From positions 434,001 to 498,000 of the forward strand of contig NZ_FPCH01000003.1 of assembly GCF_900116175.1 (NCBI RefSeq): DNA of 64,000 nt, given 5' to 3'. This DNA is from Hyphomicrobium facile (lineage in GTDB: Bacteria > Pseudomonadota > Alphaproteobacteria > Rhizobiales > Hyphomicrobiaceae). Below, piece by piece: positions 18,225-27,580 of this stretch. The notes below the pieces were generated by a model that was not told the origin of the DNA, made no database searches, and saw only the letters and a list, made by a program, of their open reading frames with translations. A program made the translations under genes and the position numbers. Positions within the stretch are counted from its first letter, which is position 1. Each line of letters starts with the position of its first letter.

Positions 18225-18240
18225 CCGCCGTTATCGGCGG
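18225..18240 (+). promoter_or_regulatory. Hairpin immediately before the XRE-cupin ribosome-binding site
   Basis: A perfect 6-bp stem, CCGCCG-TTAT-CGGCGG, ends directly at the AAGG ribosome-binding site of the regulator gene. It could act as an operator or modulate translation. A chance repeat cannot be excluded for GC-rich DNA. Confidence 0.3.
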
Positions 18241-18250
18241 AAGGTCGTTC

Positions 18251-18904
18251 ATGTCAGATAAAACACGTAAAAATCCTATTGCTCTGCTGGAGCCGGAACC
18301 TCTTGCAACCGGATCGAATGCACCAGGCGCCGCCGAGCACACGCTCGAGCAAGCCATCGGTCATCAGGTTCGACACCACCGCAAGCACGCCGGATTGACC
18401 GTCGCGGAGCTCGCCACTGCATCGCAGATATCTCCCGGCATGTTGTCGAAGATCGAAAACGGTCAGATTTCTCCGTCGCTCAGCACGTTGCAGATGCTGG
18501 CTTCTGCATTGAATATCCCGCTGACAGTGCTGTTTGCCTCGTTCGAGCAGCGCCGCGATTGCTCTTACGTGAAGTCCGGAGAAGGCGTGGTGATACGCCG
18601 GCGCGGGACGAAGGTCGGGCATCAGTATCAGCTCCTCGGCCACTCGCTCGATGGCCCCGTCATCATCGAGCCGTATCTCATCACGCTGACGGATGATGCG
18701 GTTGCGTACACCGGCTTCCAACACGAAGGCGTCGAATTCATCTTTATGCTGACGGGTGAAGTCGAATACGCTCACGCCGATCGCAGCTATCACCTGAGTC
18801 CGGGTGATGCGATCCTTTTCGATAGTGCTGCTCCGCATGGCCCGGCGCGCTTGGTGAAAACGCCGATGACATACCTTTCCATCATCATTTATCCGCGCCC
18901 CTGA
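18251..18904 (+). CDS. XRE-family transcriptional regulator with cupin sensor domain
   Basis: The 217-residue protein has an XRE helix-turn-helix at about residues 35-95 (HRKHAGLTVAELATASQISP and KIENGQISPSLSTLQMLA) and a C-terminal cupin barrel (FIFMLTGEVEYAHADRSYHL and GDAILFDSAAPHGPA). Such regulators typically sense a small carboxylate or amine. It sits between mgdABCD and mgsABC on the same strand, which makes it a good candidate for the local regulator of methylamine use. A hairpin abuts its ribosome-binding site. The specific ligand is unknown. Confidence 0.9.
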   Translation: MSDKTRKNPIALLEPEPLATGSNAPGAAEHTLEQAIGHQVRHHRKHAGLTVAELATASQISPGMLSKIENGQISPSLSTLQMLASALNIPLTVLFASFEQRRDCSYVKSGEGVVIRRRGTKVGHQYQLLGHSLDGPVIIEPYLITLTDDAVAYTGFQHEGVEFIFMLTGEVEYAHADRSYHLSPGDAILFDSAAPHGPARLVKTPMTYLSIIIYPRP

Positions 18905-19023
18905 CTCGTCTCGTCAGGCCCCACATTTCTTTTGAAGAAAACTTCTTTCTCCTCAGTTGACAACTTAATGCCGCGTCATTATGGTCCAAGTCCGTTCCTT
19001 CGCGGCCCGGTCTGGAGGCAAAT

Positions 19024-19920
19024 ATGTGCGGAATTGTCGGACTATTTCTAAAAAACAAAAAAATGGAGCCACAGCTCGGCCAGCTGCTTTCTGGCATGCT
19101 GTCGACGATGTGCGAGCGAGGGCCCGACTCGGCCGGGTTCGCCATCTATGGCTCCGGTACTGAAGGTCGATCCAAAATCACGCTGCAGTCCGCGACTGCT
19201 GCGGAAGACTTCGCGAAGCTCAATGCAGCTCTCGCGAAAGACAAGAAATTGGATGCGCAGCTTACCACCAAGGACACGCACGCTGTTCTCAGCGTTCCGT
19301 CGGATAAGCTTGACGCCGTCAAAGCCATGCTCAGCGCCGACTTCCCGTCGATCCGCATCATGGCGACCGGCGAAAATATCGAAATCTACAAGGAAGTCGG
19401 CTACCCGACCGAGGTCGCCAAGCGCTTCGATTTAGCTCACATGTCGGGCACGCATGCGATCGGACATACCCGCATGGCCACCGAGTCAGCTGTGACGACG
19501 CTCGGTGCGCATCCCTTCTCGACGGGCGCAGACGAGTGTCTCGTGCACAACGGCTCGCTTTCGAACCACAACAGCCTGCGCCGCGAACTCATTCGCGACG
19601 GCATGAAGTTCAATACAGAGAACGACACTGAAGTCGCCGCTTCCTATCTCACGTGGCGAATGAAGCAGGGCATGAACCTCGGCGAGGCGCTCGAGAAGAG
19701 CCTCGACGATCTCGACGGCTTCTTCAATTTCGTCGTGGGTACGAAGGAAGGGTTCGGCGTCGTACGCGATCCGATCGCGTGCAAACCAGCAGTCATGGCG
19801 GAAACCGACGACTACGTTGCATTCGGTTCCGAATATCGCGCGCTCGCAGGCTTGCCTGGAATTGATAAGGCGAAGGTCTGGGAGCCTGAACCGTCAACCG
19901 TCTACTTCTGGCAACGCTGA
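19024..19920 (+). CDS. mgsA: N-methylglutamate synthase subunit A (class II glutamine amidotransferase-like)
   Basis: The 298-residue protein begins MCGIVGLF, exposing the Cys2 nucleophile of class II (Ntn) glutamine amidotransferases after Met removal, and contains MCERGPDSAGFAIYG and HNGSLSNHNSLRREL motifs. It is homologous to the N-terminal part of glutamate synthase. With MgsB and MgsC it uses gamma-glutamylmethylamide or methylamine with glutamate to make N-methylglutamate. A GGAGG site precedes the ATG. It overlaps mgsB by one base. Confidence 0.93.
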   Translation: MCGIVGLFLKNKKMEPQLGQLLSGMLSTMCERGPDSAGFAIYGSGTEGRSKITLQSATAAEDFAKLNAALAKDKKLDAQLTTKDTHAVLSVPSDKLDAVKAMLSADFPSIRIMATGENIEIYKEVGYPTEVAKRFDLAHMSGTHAIGHTRMATESAVTTLGAHPFSTGADECLVHNGSLSNHNSLRRELIRDGMKFNTENDTEVAASYLTWRMKQGMNLGEALEKSLDDLDGFFNFVVGTKEGFGVVRDPIACKPAVMAETDDYVAFGSEYRALAGLPGIDKAKVWEPEPSTVYFWQR

Positions 19921-20630
19921 TGCAGCAGCTTATTGGGGAACTTATGCGTACGTATGATCTGGCACAAAGCCCGTTGCGCGAACTAAACGAAACACTGCAT
20001 CGGCAGACCGATGGCTCCAATGAAGCTCAGTGGGAAATTCTCAATCCACGCGGCGGACATGCCATCGCTGTCGGCCTCGATGCTCCCATCAACGTCGATG
20101 TCCGCGGTAGCGTCGGATATTACTGTGCGGGGATGAACAAGAAGGCGACTGTCACCGTACACGGCTCGGCAGGTCCGGGAGTTGCCGAAAACATGATGTC
20201 GGGTCGCGTCGTTATCAAGGGCGACGCGAGCCAATACGCCGGGGCCACCGGCCGCGGCGGTCTCCTTGTCATCGAAGGCAACGCGTCCTCGCGGTGCGGC
20301 ATTTCGATGAAGGGCATCGACATCGTAGTTAAGGGCAATATCGGTCACATGTCTGCCTTTATGGCGCAGTCAGGTCACTTGGTCGTTCTCGGTGATGCCG
20401 GCGACGCTCTGGGCGATTCCATCTACGAAGCGAAGCTCTTCGTTCGTGGCAAGGTGAAAAGCCTTGGCGCAGACTGCATCGAGAAAGAGATGCGGCCCGA
20501 GCATCAGGAAGCGCTTACGAACCTGCTCAAGAACGCCGGTATCAAGGACGCCAAAGCTTCGGAGTTCCGGAGATACGGCTCTGCTCGCAAGCTCTATAAC
20601 TTCAACATCGACAACGCGGATGCATACTGA
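19920..20630 (+). CDS. mgsB: N-methylglutamate synthase subunit B (GltB C-terminal-like GXGXG protein)
   Basis: The product is a right-handed beta-helix (GXGXG) protein like the C-terminal domain of glutamate synthase large subunit. It shows repeated glycine patterns such as YAGATGRGGLLVIEGNASSR and SGHLVVLGDAGDALGDSIYE. It provides a structural and channelling subunit of N-methylglutamate synthase. The stop of mgsA and the ATG at 19920 overlap; a second ATG at 19944, preceded by GGGGA, may be the true start (MRTYDLAQSPLREL). Confidence 0.92.
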   Translation: MQQLIGELMRTYDLAQSPLRELNETLHRQTDGSNEAQWEILNPRGGHAIAVGLDAPINVDVRGSVGYYCAGMNKKATVTVHGSAGPGVAENMMSGRVVIKGDASQYAGATGRGGLLVIEGNASSRCGISMKGIDIVVKGNIGHMSAFMAQSGHLVVLGDAGDALGDSIYEAKLFVRGKVKSLGADCIEKEMRPEHQEALTNLLKNAGIKDAKASEFRRYGSARKLYNFNIDNADAY

Positions 20631-21967
20631 TGTCGCCGAAAATCCCGCTTACAACGCCTCGTCCCTCGGCCACATTCGATGATTACACGCTCTCCGAAAT
20701 CCGGCGCGCGGCATCGACCGGCATCTACGATATCCGCGGCGGCGGCGCCAAGCGCCGTGTACCGCACTTCGACGATCTTCTGTTTCTTGGTGCCTCCGTA
20801 TCGCGCTATCCTCTCGAAGGCTATCGCGAGCGCTGCAGCACGAGCGTGACGCTCGGCACGCGGTTCGCCAAGAAGCCGATCGAGCTCAAAATTCCGATCA
20901 CGATTGCAGGCATGAGCTTCGGCGCACTGTCGGCAAATGCGAAGGAAGCCCTCGGCCGTGGCGCCTCGATCGCAGGCACCTCGACGACAACGGGCGACGG
21001 CGGCATGACGCCGGAAGAGCGCGGCCAGTCGAAGACGCTCGTTTATCAGTACTTGCCGTCGCGCTACGGCATGAATCCTGACGATCTCCGCAAGGCGGAC
21101 GCGATTGAAGTCGTCGTCGGTCAGGGCGCGAAGCCAGGTGGCGGCGGCATGCTGCTCGGTCAGAAGATTTCGGATCGCGTTGCCGAGATGCGAAATCTGC
21201 CGAAGGGCATCGACCAGCGCTCGGCTTGCCGTCATCCCGATTGGACGGGTCCGGACGATCTTGAAATCAAGATTCTCGAAATCCGTGAAATCACCGACTG
21301 GCAAAAGCCAATCTACGTGAAGGTCGGTGGTACGCGTCCCTACTACGACATTGCTCTTGCCGTCAAAGCAGGCGCCGACGTCATCGTGCTCGACGGCATG
21401 CAGGGCGGCACCGCCGCCACGCAGGAAGTCTTTATCGAGAACGTCGGCCTTCCGACACTCGCTTGCATCCGGCCGGCCGTTCAGGCTTTGCAGGATCTGG
21501 GCATGCACCGCAAGGTTCAGCTCATCGTGTCGGGCGGTATTCGCAACGGTGCCGACGTTGCCAAGGCGCTGGCGCTTGGCGCTGACGCCGTCGCGATCGG
21601 CATGGCAGCGCTCGTTGCTCTGGGCGATAACGATCCAGCACTCGATGCTGAATACGCGAAGCTCGGCACCAAAGCCGGCTGCTACGACGATTGGCATGAG
21701 GGCCGCGATCCGGCGGGCATCACAACGCAGGATCCCGAACTCTCGAAGCGCCTCGACCCTGTGCGGGCCGGACGCCGTCTCGCCAATTACCTGAAGGTTA
21801 TGACGCTCGAGGTGCAGACCATCGCTCGCGCGGCGGGCCACAACAACATTCACAATCTCGAACCTGAAGACCTCTGTGCGTTGACGCTCGAAGCGGCCGC
21901 TATGGCTCGCGTACCTCTGGCTGGAACGTCATGGATTCCTGGAGTGAACGGATCGGGCGGCTTATAA
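20630..21967 (+). CDS. mgsC: N-methylglutamate synthase subunit C (glutamate synthase FMN-domain-like)
   Basis: The 445-residue protein matches the FMN/iron-sulfur central domain of glutamate synthase. It has TIAGMSFGALSANAKEALGR, GDGGMTPEERGQSKTLVYQY, VGQGAKPGGGGMLLGQKIS and VLDGMQGGTAATQEVF. It carries out the reductive step that yields N-methylglutamate. It overlaps mgsB by one base, and its stop codon lies within the loop of a hairpin followed by a T-run. Confidence 0.95.
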   Translation: MSPKIPLTTPRPSATFDDYTLSEIRRAASTGIYDIRGGGAKRRVPHFDDLLFLGASVSRYPLEGYRERCSTSVTLGTRFAKKPIELKIPITIAGMSFGALSANAKEALGRGASIAGTSTTTGDGGMTPEERGQSKTLVYQYLPSRYGMNPDDLRKADAIEVVVGQGAKPGGGGMLLGQKISDRVAEMRNLPKGIDQRSACRHPDWTGPDDLEIKILEIREITDWQKPIYVKVGGTRPYYDIALAVKAGADVIVLDGMQGGTAATQEVFIENVGLPTLACIRPAVQALQDLGMHRKVQLIVSGGIRNGADVAKALALGADAVAIGMAALVALGDNDPALDAEYAKLGTKAGCYDDWHEGRDPAGITTQDPELSKRLDPVRAGRRLANYLKVMTLEVQTIARAAGHNNIHNLEPEDLCALTLEAAAMARVPLAGTSWIPGVNGSGGL

Positions 21968-21982
21968 GCTGCCCCTTTTTTT
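21956..21982 (+). terminator. Rho-independent terminator or attenuator overlapping the mgsC stop
   Basis: The stem GGCGGC / GCTGCC (one G-U pair) encloses the loop TTATAA, and CC plus seven T residues follow. The mgsC stop codon is in the loop. It could end mgsABC transcripts or give partial read-through to gmaS 87 bases downstream. Confidence 0.55.
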
Positions 21983-22053
21983 CGCCTTCGCTCGGGTAAC
22001 GATAAATAAGAAAACGCACGAATTAAACAAATCTAGCGTCGAGGAAAGACCCC

Positions 22054-23361
22054 ATGGCTCAAGATCTAGCCCAGCTCGCCAAAGAGCGCGGCATTCGCTA
22101 CTTCATGATCTCGTATACGGACCTTTTCGGTTCACAGCGCGCCAAGCTCGTCCCTTCGTCGGCGATCGCCGACATGCAGAAAGACGGCGCGGGCTTCGCT
22201 GGCTTCGCGACCTGGTTCGACATGACGCCGGCGCATCCCGATCTCTTTGGTTTGCCGGACGCGGCGTCGGTCATCCAGCTGCCGTGGAAGAAGGACGTCG
22301 CCTGGGTCGCCGCCGACTGCGTGATGGAAGACAAGCATGTTCCGCAGGCGCCGCGGGTTGTCCTGAAGAAGGTCATGGCGGAAGCCGCCGAGCTCGGCCT
22401 TTACGTCAAAACCGGCGTTGAAGCTGAATTCTTCCTGATTTCTCCGGATGGAACCGAGATATCGGATAGCAAAGATACCGCTGCAAAGCCCTGTTACGAT
22501 CAGCAAGCGTTGATGCGCCGCTACGATGTCATCGCAGAAATTTGCGATTACATGGCCGAACTCGGCTGGGGTCCGTACCAGAACGACCACGAGGACGCGA
22601 ACGGCCAGTGGGAAATGAACTGGAACTTCGATGATGCCCTGCTCACCGCGGACAGACACTCGTTCTTCAAATTCATGACGCGCTCGATTGCTGAAAAGCA
22701 CGGCTTGCGCGCAACGTTCATGCCGAAGCCGTTCCCGAACCTTACCGGCAATGGTTGCCACGCCCATATCTCCGTCTGGGATAAGGACGGCAAGACCAAC
22801 ATGTTCTACGACGGGCATGATGAAATGGGCCTGTCGCAACAGGGCTACAACTTCCTCGGCGGCATCATGAAACATGCCTCAGCTCTCGCAGCGATCACCA
22901 ACCCGACGGTCAATTCGTACAAGCGGATCAACGCACCGCGCACGACGTCAGGCGCAACGTGGGCGCCCAACTCCGTCACCTGGACCGGCAACAACCGGAC
23001 TCATATGGTTCGCGTGCCGGGCAAGGGGCGCTTCGAGTTGCGCCTGCCGGACGGCGCCGCTAATCCTTATTTGCTGCAGGCCATCATCATCGCCGCGGGC
23101 CTCGACGGAATTCGCTCGAAGGCCAACCCGGGCAAACGGTACGATATCGACATGTACCAGGACGGGCATACCGTGAAGGATGCTCCTCTCTTGCCGCTGA
23201 ACCTGCTCGATGCGATCCGCGCCTTCGATAACGACACTTCGCTCAAGAGCGCTCTCGGCGAAGAATTCTCGGCAGCTTACATTAAGCTCAAGATGAAAGA
23301 CTGGAATTCCTTCGCCTCACATTTCACGCAGTGGGAGAAGGACCACACGCTGGATTGCTAA
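22054..23361 (+). CDS. gmaS: Gamma-glutamylmethylamide synthetase (glutamine synthetase-like, type III)
   Basis: The 435-residue protein is a glutamine synthetase homologue. Evidence includes the beta-grasp start (RYFMISYTDLFGSQRAKLVP), a TGVEAEFFLISPDG metal-binding Glu region, NGCHAHISVW and RVPGKGRFELRLPDGAANPY. GmaS ligates methylamine to glutamate with ATP, the first step of the indirect methylamine pathway. The order mgd-mgs-gmaS supports GmaS rather than housekeeping GlnA. GAGGAAAG precedes the ATG. A strong terminator follows. Confidence 0.94.
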   Translation: MAQDLAQLAKERGIRYFMISYTDLFGSQRAKLVPSSAIADMQKDGAGFAGFATWFDMTPAHPDLFGLPDAASVIQLPWKKDVAWVAADCVMEDKHVPQAPRVVLKKVMAEAAELGLYVKTGVEAEFFLISPDGTEISDSKDTAAKPCYDQQALMRRYDVIAEICDYMAELGWGPYQNDHEDANGQWEMNWNFDDALLTADRHSFFKFMTRSIAEKHGLRATFMPKPFPNLTGNGCHAHISVWDKDGKTNMFYDGHDEMGLSQQGYNFLGGIMKHASALAAITNPTVNSYKRINAPRTTSGATWAPNSVTWTGNNRTHMVRVPGKGRFELRLPDGAANPYLLQAIIIAAGLDGIRSKANPGKRYDIDMYQDGHTVKDAPLLPLNLLDAIRAFDNDTSLKSALGEEFSAAYIKLKMKDWNSFASHFTQWEKDHTLDC

Positions 23362-23392
23362 TTTCCGTTCGTGTTCCTCCACGAGCTACTAC

Positions 23393-23422
23393 CCCCGGCT
23401 GCCGCTTTGGCCGGGGTTTTTT
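23393..23422 (+). terminator. Rho-independent terminator after gmaS
   Basis: A perfect stem CCCCGGC / GCCGGGG is followed by six T residues, 32 bases after the gmaS stop. It closes the methylamine gene cluster. Confidence 0.85.
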
Positions 23423-23455
23423 CTTGCCTGCTCGTGCTCGGGTTAAAAGCTCCGC

Positions 23456-25924
23456 TCACGTACCTCGGGGCTTGGCCCGCGCCGTCGGCGTCGCGTTCGC
23501 AGGATCCTCAGGCCAGACGTGCTTGGGGTATTGGCCGCGCATGTCGGCTCTCACCGCCCTCCATGAACCCGCCCAGAAGCCCGGCAGATCGCGCGTGATT
23601 TGAATGGGGCGGTGTGCGGGCGATAGCAAATGCAGCGTCAGCGGCAGGCGGCCGCGCGCGATGGCGGGATGGTTCTTCAATCCGAAGAGTTCCTGCACGC
23701 GAATATGAAGCGCGGGCGCGTCCGCTACATCGTAGTCCAGCGCGAAGCTGTTCCCGGTCGGCGCTGCGAAATGCGTTGGAGCTTCGGCATCGAGGCGCAA
23801 GCACATCTGACGGGGTAGCAATGAGCCGAGCGCGCTCTCCAAGATATCGGCGTTGATTTCGGAGACCCGTGACTTACCCGCTAAAAACGGGCTCAGCCAT
23901 TCGTCTACGGTCGCGGTCAGCGCCGCGTCCGACATATCCGGCCATGTATCGTCGCCTTTGCGCAAAAACGCGACGCGGCTGCGAAGCTGAAGCTGCGCTT
24001 TCGTCCACGGCAACGCCTCCGCTCCGAGATCCGCTACGCCTCGCGCAAGCGCGGCAGAGACGTCCTCGTCAGGGCGAAGCGAGCGCGGCTCGCTAGTCAG
24101 AGCGATGGCGGCAAGGCGGCGAGTACGGCGGGCGCGTACGGCGCGTGCTTCCTTGTCGAACAGGACTTCGTCGCTCGTTTCTATCCGATCGGCGGCGAAT
24201 GCTTCGATCTCCGCTTCATCCGTCGCGACTGCAAGCATGATCCGCGTCGCCGCCGCTCGTCCCTGCAGTTCGGCGACGACAAGATAGGGTGCTGATGCCA
24301 AGTGATGGCTGTCGTCGATAATCCCGGCCCGGCCGTTCGCGAGCAGAAAGCTGCCGCGCTTTCCCCGGTTCTTGGCGATGCGCTCAGGATACGCCAGGGC
24401 GAGAAGGGCAGCGGGCGACTGCACCTTTGATTTGCCTGCGTCCTTGTTTGCTGTCCGCGCCCATTGCCGGGAGAGAGCGCGCATGCTCTCGGCACGCTGA
24501 GACCGGTCGCGGCGGAAATTCTCGAGGCGAACCGCAAGATCGAGATCGTTACCGCCGACACCACGCTCGACGAGGATCGCTGCGAGATCTGCAGCGGCCG
24601 GCGCATTGCCGCTCTCGCCGGCTTTCAGCACCATTCGCGCCAAGCGGGGCGGAAGCGGGAGCGCACGGAGCCGTCTCCCTTCATCCGTAATGCGGCCATC
24701 CCGGTCGAGCGCATCGACGGCCTGGAGGCCGGAACGGGCGGCGGCAAGCGCGCCTTCAGCCGGAGGATCAAGCCACGCCAGCGACCGCGGATCGCTCGCA
24801 CCCCACTCTGCGCAATCGAGCATCAGGCCGGAAAGATCGGCGGAACGGATTTCAGGTTCGGCGAACGGTACGAGGCCTTGCGTTTCAGGCTCTTCCCACA
24901 AGCGATAGCAAACGCCGGGCGCCGTTCGGCCCGCACGACCGCGTCGCTGATCGGCGGACGCGCGCGAAACGCGCACGGTCTCGAGCCGTGTTATGCCGAC
25001 ATCGGGCTCGAAGCGCGGTACGCGCGCGACGCCGCTATCGACGACCACGCGGACGCCTTCGATGGTAATCGACGTTTCCGCAATCGACGTTGCGAGAACG
25101 ACTTTCCGGCGGCCGTTTTTCGCCGGCGCTATGGCGCGATCCTGCGTTGACGGGTCGAGACCGCCGTAAAGCGGAACAACGTCTATCTCCGGCGGCAATG
25201 TGTGCGCACTCAAGCGCTCCGAGACGCGTGCGATCTCGCCTTGGCCAGGGAGGAAAACAAGGATGGAGCCTCCGTCCGTTGCGATTGCGCGCTGCACGGC
25301 ATCGGCAACGTCATCCTCGACGCGCTGAGCGCGGCGGCCGAAGTAGCGGGTTTCAACGGGAAATGCCCGGCCTTCGCTTCTGACGATCGGTGCATCGCCG
25401 AGCAGCTTCGCGACGTTCGCGGCCTCAAGCGTCGCCGACATCACCAGGATTTTGAGATCGGGGCGAAAGCCCGAACGCGCGTCGAGCGCCAAAGCAAGTC
25501 CGAGGTCGGCATCGAGCGAGCGCTCGTGGAATTCATCGAACAGGACCGCGGCAACGCCCGAAAGTTCGGGATCGTCGAGGATCATGCGCGTGAACACGCC
25601 TTCCGTCACGACTTCGACCGCGACGTGCGGGCCGGTCTTGGAATTGAGCCGCGCGCGCAATCCGATTTTGTCACCGAGACGGCTGCCGATGTTCGCCGCC
25701 ATGCGCTCGGCCGCGGCTCGCGCCGCAATGCGACGCGGTTCGAGAACGAGAATTTTGCCGTTGCCCCTCCACGTTTCATCGAGAAGGGCGAGCGGCACGC
25801 GCGTCGTTTTGCCGGCGCCGGGCGGGGCCACGAGCACGGCCGCGCCACTCGATCGAAGCGCTGCCTGGATATCGGCAAGCACGTCATCGATCGGCAGTGG
25901 TTCGGAAAATTTGGTTTGGGTCAT
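23456..25924 (-). CDS. hrpB: ATP-dependent RNA helicase HrpB
   Basis: The 822-residue DEAH-like helicase has Walker A in VLVAPPGAGKTTRVPLALL (about residues 35-53), a DEFH box in AAVLFDEFHERSLDADLGL, a SAT motif (LVMSATLEA) and an RRGRAGRTAPGVCYRLW motif VI. The C-terminal HrpB extension is present. It acts in RNA processing in the cytoplasm; its exact role in alphaproteobacteria is unclear. The ATG at 25924 is preferred to a TTG at 25960. It converges on the gmaS terminator and follows rpe. Confidence 0.93.
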   Translation of the reverse strand: MTQTKFSEPLPIDDVLADIQAALRSSGAAVLVAPPGAGKTTRVPLALLDETWRGNGKILVLEPRRIAARAAAERMAANIGSRLGDKIGLRARLNSKTGPHVAVEVVTEGVFTRMILDDPELSGVAAVLFDEFHERSLDADLGLALALDARSGFRPDLKILVMSATLEAANVAKLLGDAPIVRSEGRAFPVETRYFGRRAQRVEDDVADAVQRAIATDGGSILVFLPGQGEIARVSERLSAHTLPPEIDVVPLYGGLDPSTQDRAIAPAKNGRRKVVLATSIAETSITIEGVRVVVDSGVARVPRFEPDVGITRLETVRVSRASADQRRGRAGRTAPGVCYRLWEEPETQGLVPFAEPEIRSADLSGLMLDCAEWGASDPRSLAWLDPPAEGALAAARSGLQAVDALDRDGRITDEGRRLRALPLPPRLARMVLKAGESGNAPAAADLAAILVERGVGGNDLDLAVRLENFRRDRSQRAESMRALSRQWARTANKDAGKSKVQSPAALLALAYPERIAKNRGKRGSFLLANGRAGIIDDSHHLASAPYLVVAELQGRAAATRIMLAVATDEAEIEAFAADRIETSDEVLFDKEARAVRARRTRRLAAIALTSEPRSLRPDEDVSAALARGVADLGAEALPWTKAQLQLRSRVAFLRKGDDTWPDMSDAALTATVDEWLSPFLAGKSRVSEINADILESALGSLLPRQMCLRLDAEAPTHFAAPTGNSFALDYDVADAPALHIRVQELFGLKNHPAIARGRLPLTLHLLSPAHRPIQITRDLPGFWAGSWRAVRADMRGQYPKHVWPEDPANATPTARAKPRGT

Positions 25925-25968
25925 AACCCGCCGAAATACGCTCGCGGCCTGCGAATTCAAGCGGCGTC

Positions 25969-26643
25969 TTAGGCCTCGAGCCTCGTCGCCGACCTTATGG
26001 CGTTTATGTTGGTGCGATAGCTGGCTTCGCTGCCGCCCTTGAAGACGGCCGAGCCTGCGACCAGGACGTTAGCGCCGGCCTCGACGACTTGCCGTGCCGT
26101 CTCGGGTGTCACACCGCCGTCAACCTCGATGTCGATCGGCCGTGAGCCGACCATCGCCTTGATGCGGCGAATTTTCTCGACGACTGCGGGGATGAACGAT
26201 TGGCCGCCAAAGCCGGGATTGACGCTCATCACCAGGATGAGATCGAGACGATCGAGAACGTATTCGATCACGTTCTCAGGCGTGCCCGGATTGAGCGATA
26301 CGCCGGCCTTCTTGCCGAGCGCTCGTATCGCCTGCAGCGAACGATCCAAATGCGGCCCTGCCTCAGCGTGGACGGTGATGATATCGGCGCCCGCCGCGGC
26401 AAAGTCCGCGAGATAGGGGTCGGCCGGCGCGATCATCAAATGCACGTCGAAGATTTTCTTTGATGCGCCGCGTACGGCTTTTATGACCGGCGCGCCATAC
26501 GTAATGTTCGGCACGAAATGCCCATCCATCACGTCGCAATGAATCCAGTCGGCGCCCGCCGCATCGACGGCGCGAATTTCATCGCCGAGCTTAGAGAAGT
26601 CGGCCGAGAGAATGGACGGGGCGATCAAGAGAGGGCGAGACAC
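25969..26643 (-). CDS. rpe: Ribulose-phosphate 3-epimerase
   Basis: The 224-residue TIM-barrel protein has [19 protein letters not shown], the metal-binding motifs [16 protein letters not shown] and [18 protein letters not shown] and the phosphate-binding VDGGVTPET. It interconverts ribulose 5-phosphate and xylulose 5-phosphate. The start is GTG. The gene follows prk in a leftward fbp-prk-rpe run, a Calvin-type or pentose-phosphate arrangement. Confidence 0.95.
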   Translation of the reverse strand: MSRPLLIAPSILSADFSKLGDEIRAVDAAGADWIHCDVMDGHFVPNITYGAPVIKAVRGASKKIFDVHLMIAPADPYLADFAAAGADIITVHAEAGPHLDRSLQAIRALGKKAGVSLNPGTPENVIEYVLDRLDLILVMSVNPGFGGQSFIPAVVEKIRRIKAMVGSRPIDIEVDGGVTPETARQVVEAGANVLVAGSAVFKGGSEASYRTNINAIRSATRLEA

Positions 26644-26665
26644 GGAAGACCTTTCGAGGGTTCGA

Positions 26666-27541
26666 TCACATCACTCGGCGGCGGCGCTCGACGAGTTGCA
26701 GGATCAGCGGCGTCAGAATGAGCTGCATGGCGAGATCGAGCTTACTACCAGGAATAACGATTGAATTGGCACGCGACATGAAGCTGTCGCCGATCATTGA
26801 CAGGAGATACGCGAAATCGATGCCGCGCGGCTCCTTGAACCGAATGATCACCATCGATTCGTCCGGCGTCGGGATCCAGCGCGCAATGAACGGGTTCGAC
26901 GTATCGACGGTCGGAATGCGCTGAAAATTGATGTCCGTCTGCGTAAACTGCGGGCAGATGTACTGCACGTAGTCCGGCATGCGTCGCAGAATCGATTGCG
27001 TCACTTCTTCGGTCGTATAGCCGCGTTCGGAACGGTCGCGCTGAATCTTCTGGATCCATTCGAGGTTGATCACCGGTACGACGCCGATTTTCAGGTCGGC
27101 GTGACGGGCGACATCGCACGTGCCGGTCACGATGGCACCGTGCAGGCCTTCGTACATCAAGAGATCGGTGTCGGGTTCGATATCGGTCCAAGGCGTGAAG
27201 CTGCCGATGGGTGTTCCGAACGCGCGCTCTTCCGCATCGTCATGGATGTAATGACGGATCAGGCCCTTGCCGCTCTCCGAATAAGTTTGAAAGAGCGTCT
27301 CGAGTTCCTCGATGAGGTTTGCCTCGAGGCCGAAGTGGCTGAAATTGGGGTTGCCCCGTTTCGCTGCTTCCTTCATCGCCTTTTCCATGCCGCAGCGATC
27401 GTAGCGATGAAAGGCGTCACCCTGCACAAAAGCCGCGCGCACGTGCTCGCGCCGGAAGATATTTTCAAAGGTCTGCCGCACCGACGTCGTTCCCGCGCCT
27501 GAAGAACCGGTGACGGATATGATCGGATGCTTAATCGACAT
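26666..27541 (-). CDS. prk: Phosphoribulokinase (class I, proteobacterial)
   Basis: The 291-residue protein begins [20 protein letters not shown], a P-loop, and has [26 protein letters not shown] and [18 protein letters not shown], all standard for proteobacterial phosphoribulokinases. It phosphorylates ribulose 5-phosphate to ribulose 1,5-bisphosphate. No RuBisCO gene lies nearby. In serine-cycle Methylobacterium, phosphoribulokinase is needed because ribulose bisphosphate activates the QscR regulator, and the same role may apply here. It lies between fbp and rpe. Confidence 0.95.
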   Translation of the reverse strand: MSIKHPIISVTGSSGAGTTSVRQTFENIFRREHVRAAFVQGDAFHRYDRCGMEKAMKEAAKRGNPNFSHFGLEANLIEELETLFQTYSESGKGLIRHYIHDDAEERAFGTPIGSFTPWTDIEPDTDLLMYEGLHGAIVTGTCDVARHADLKIGVVPVINLEWIQKIQRDRSERGYTTEEVTQSILRRMPDYVQYICPQFTQTDINFQRIPTVDTSNPFIARWIPTPDESMVIIRFKEPRGIDFAYLLSMIGDSFMSRANSIVIPGSKLDLAMQLILTPLILQLVERRRRVM

Positions 27542-27580
27542 TGCGGAGGCTCGATGCGCTGCGGTTCACGGTTGAAATGC

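Noticed and set aside
22054-23361. Housekeeping glutamine synthetase
   Set aside because: The protein is glutamine synthetase-like, but linkage to mgs and mgd genes and the divergent N-terminus favour gamma-glutamylmethylamide synthetase.
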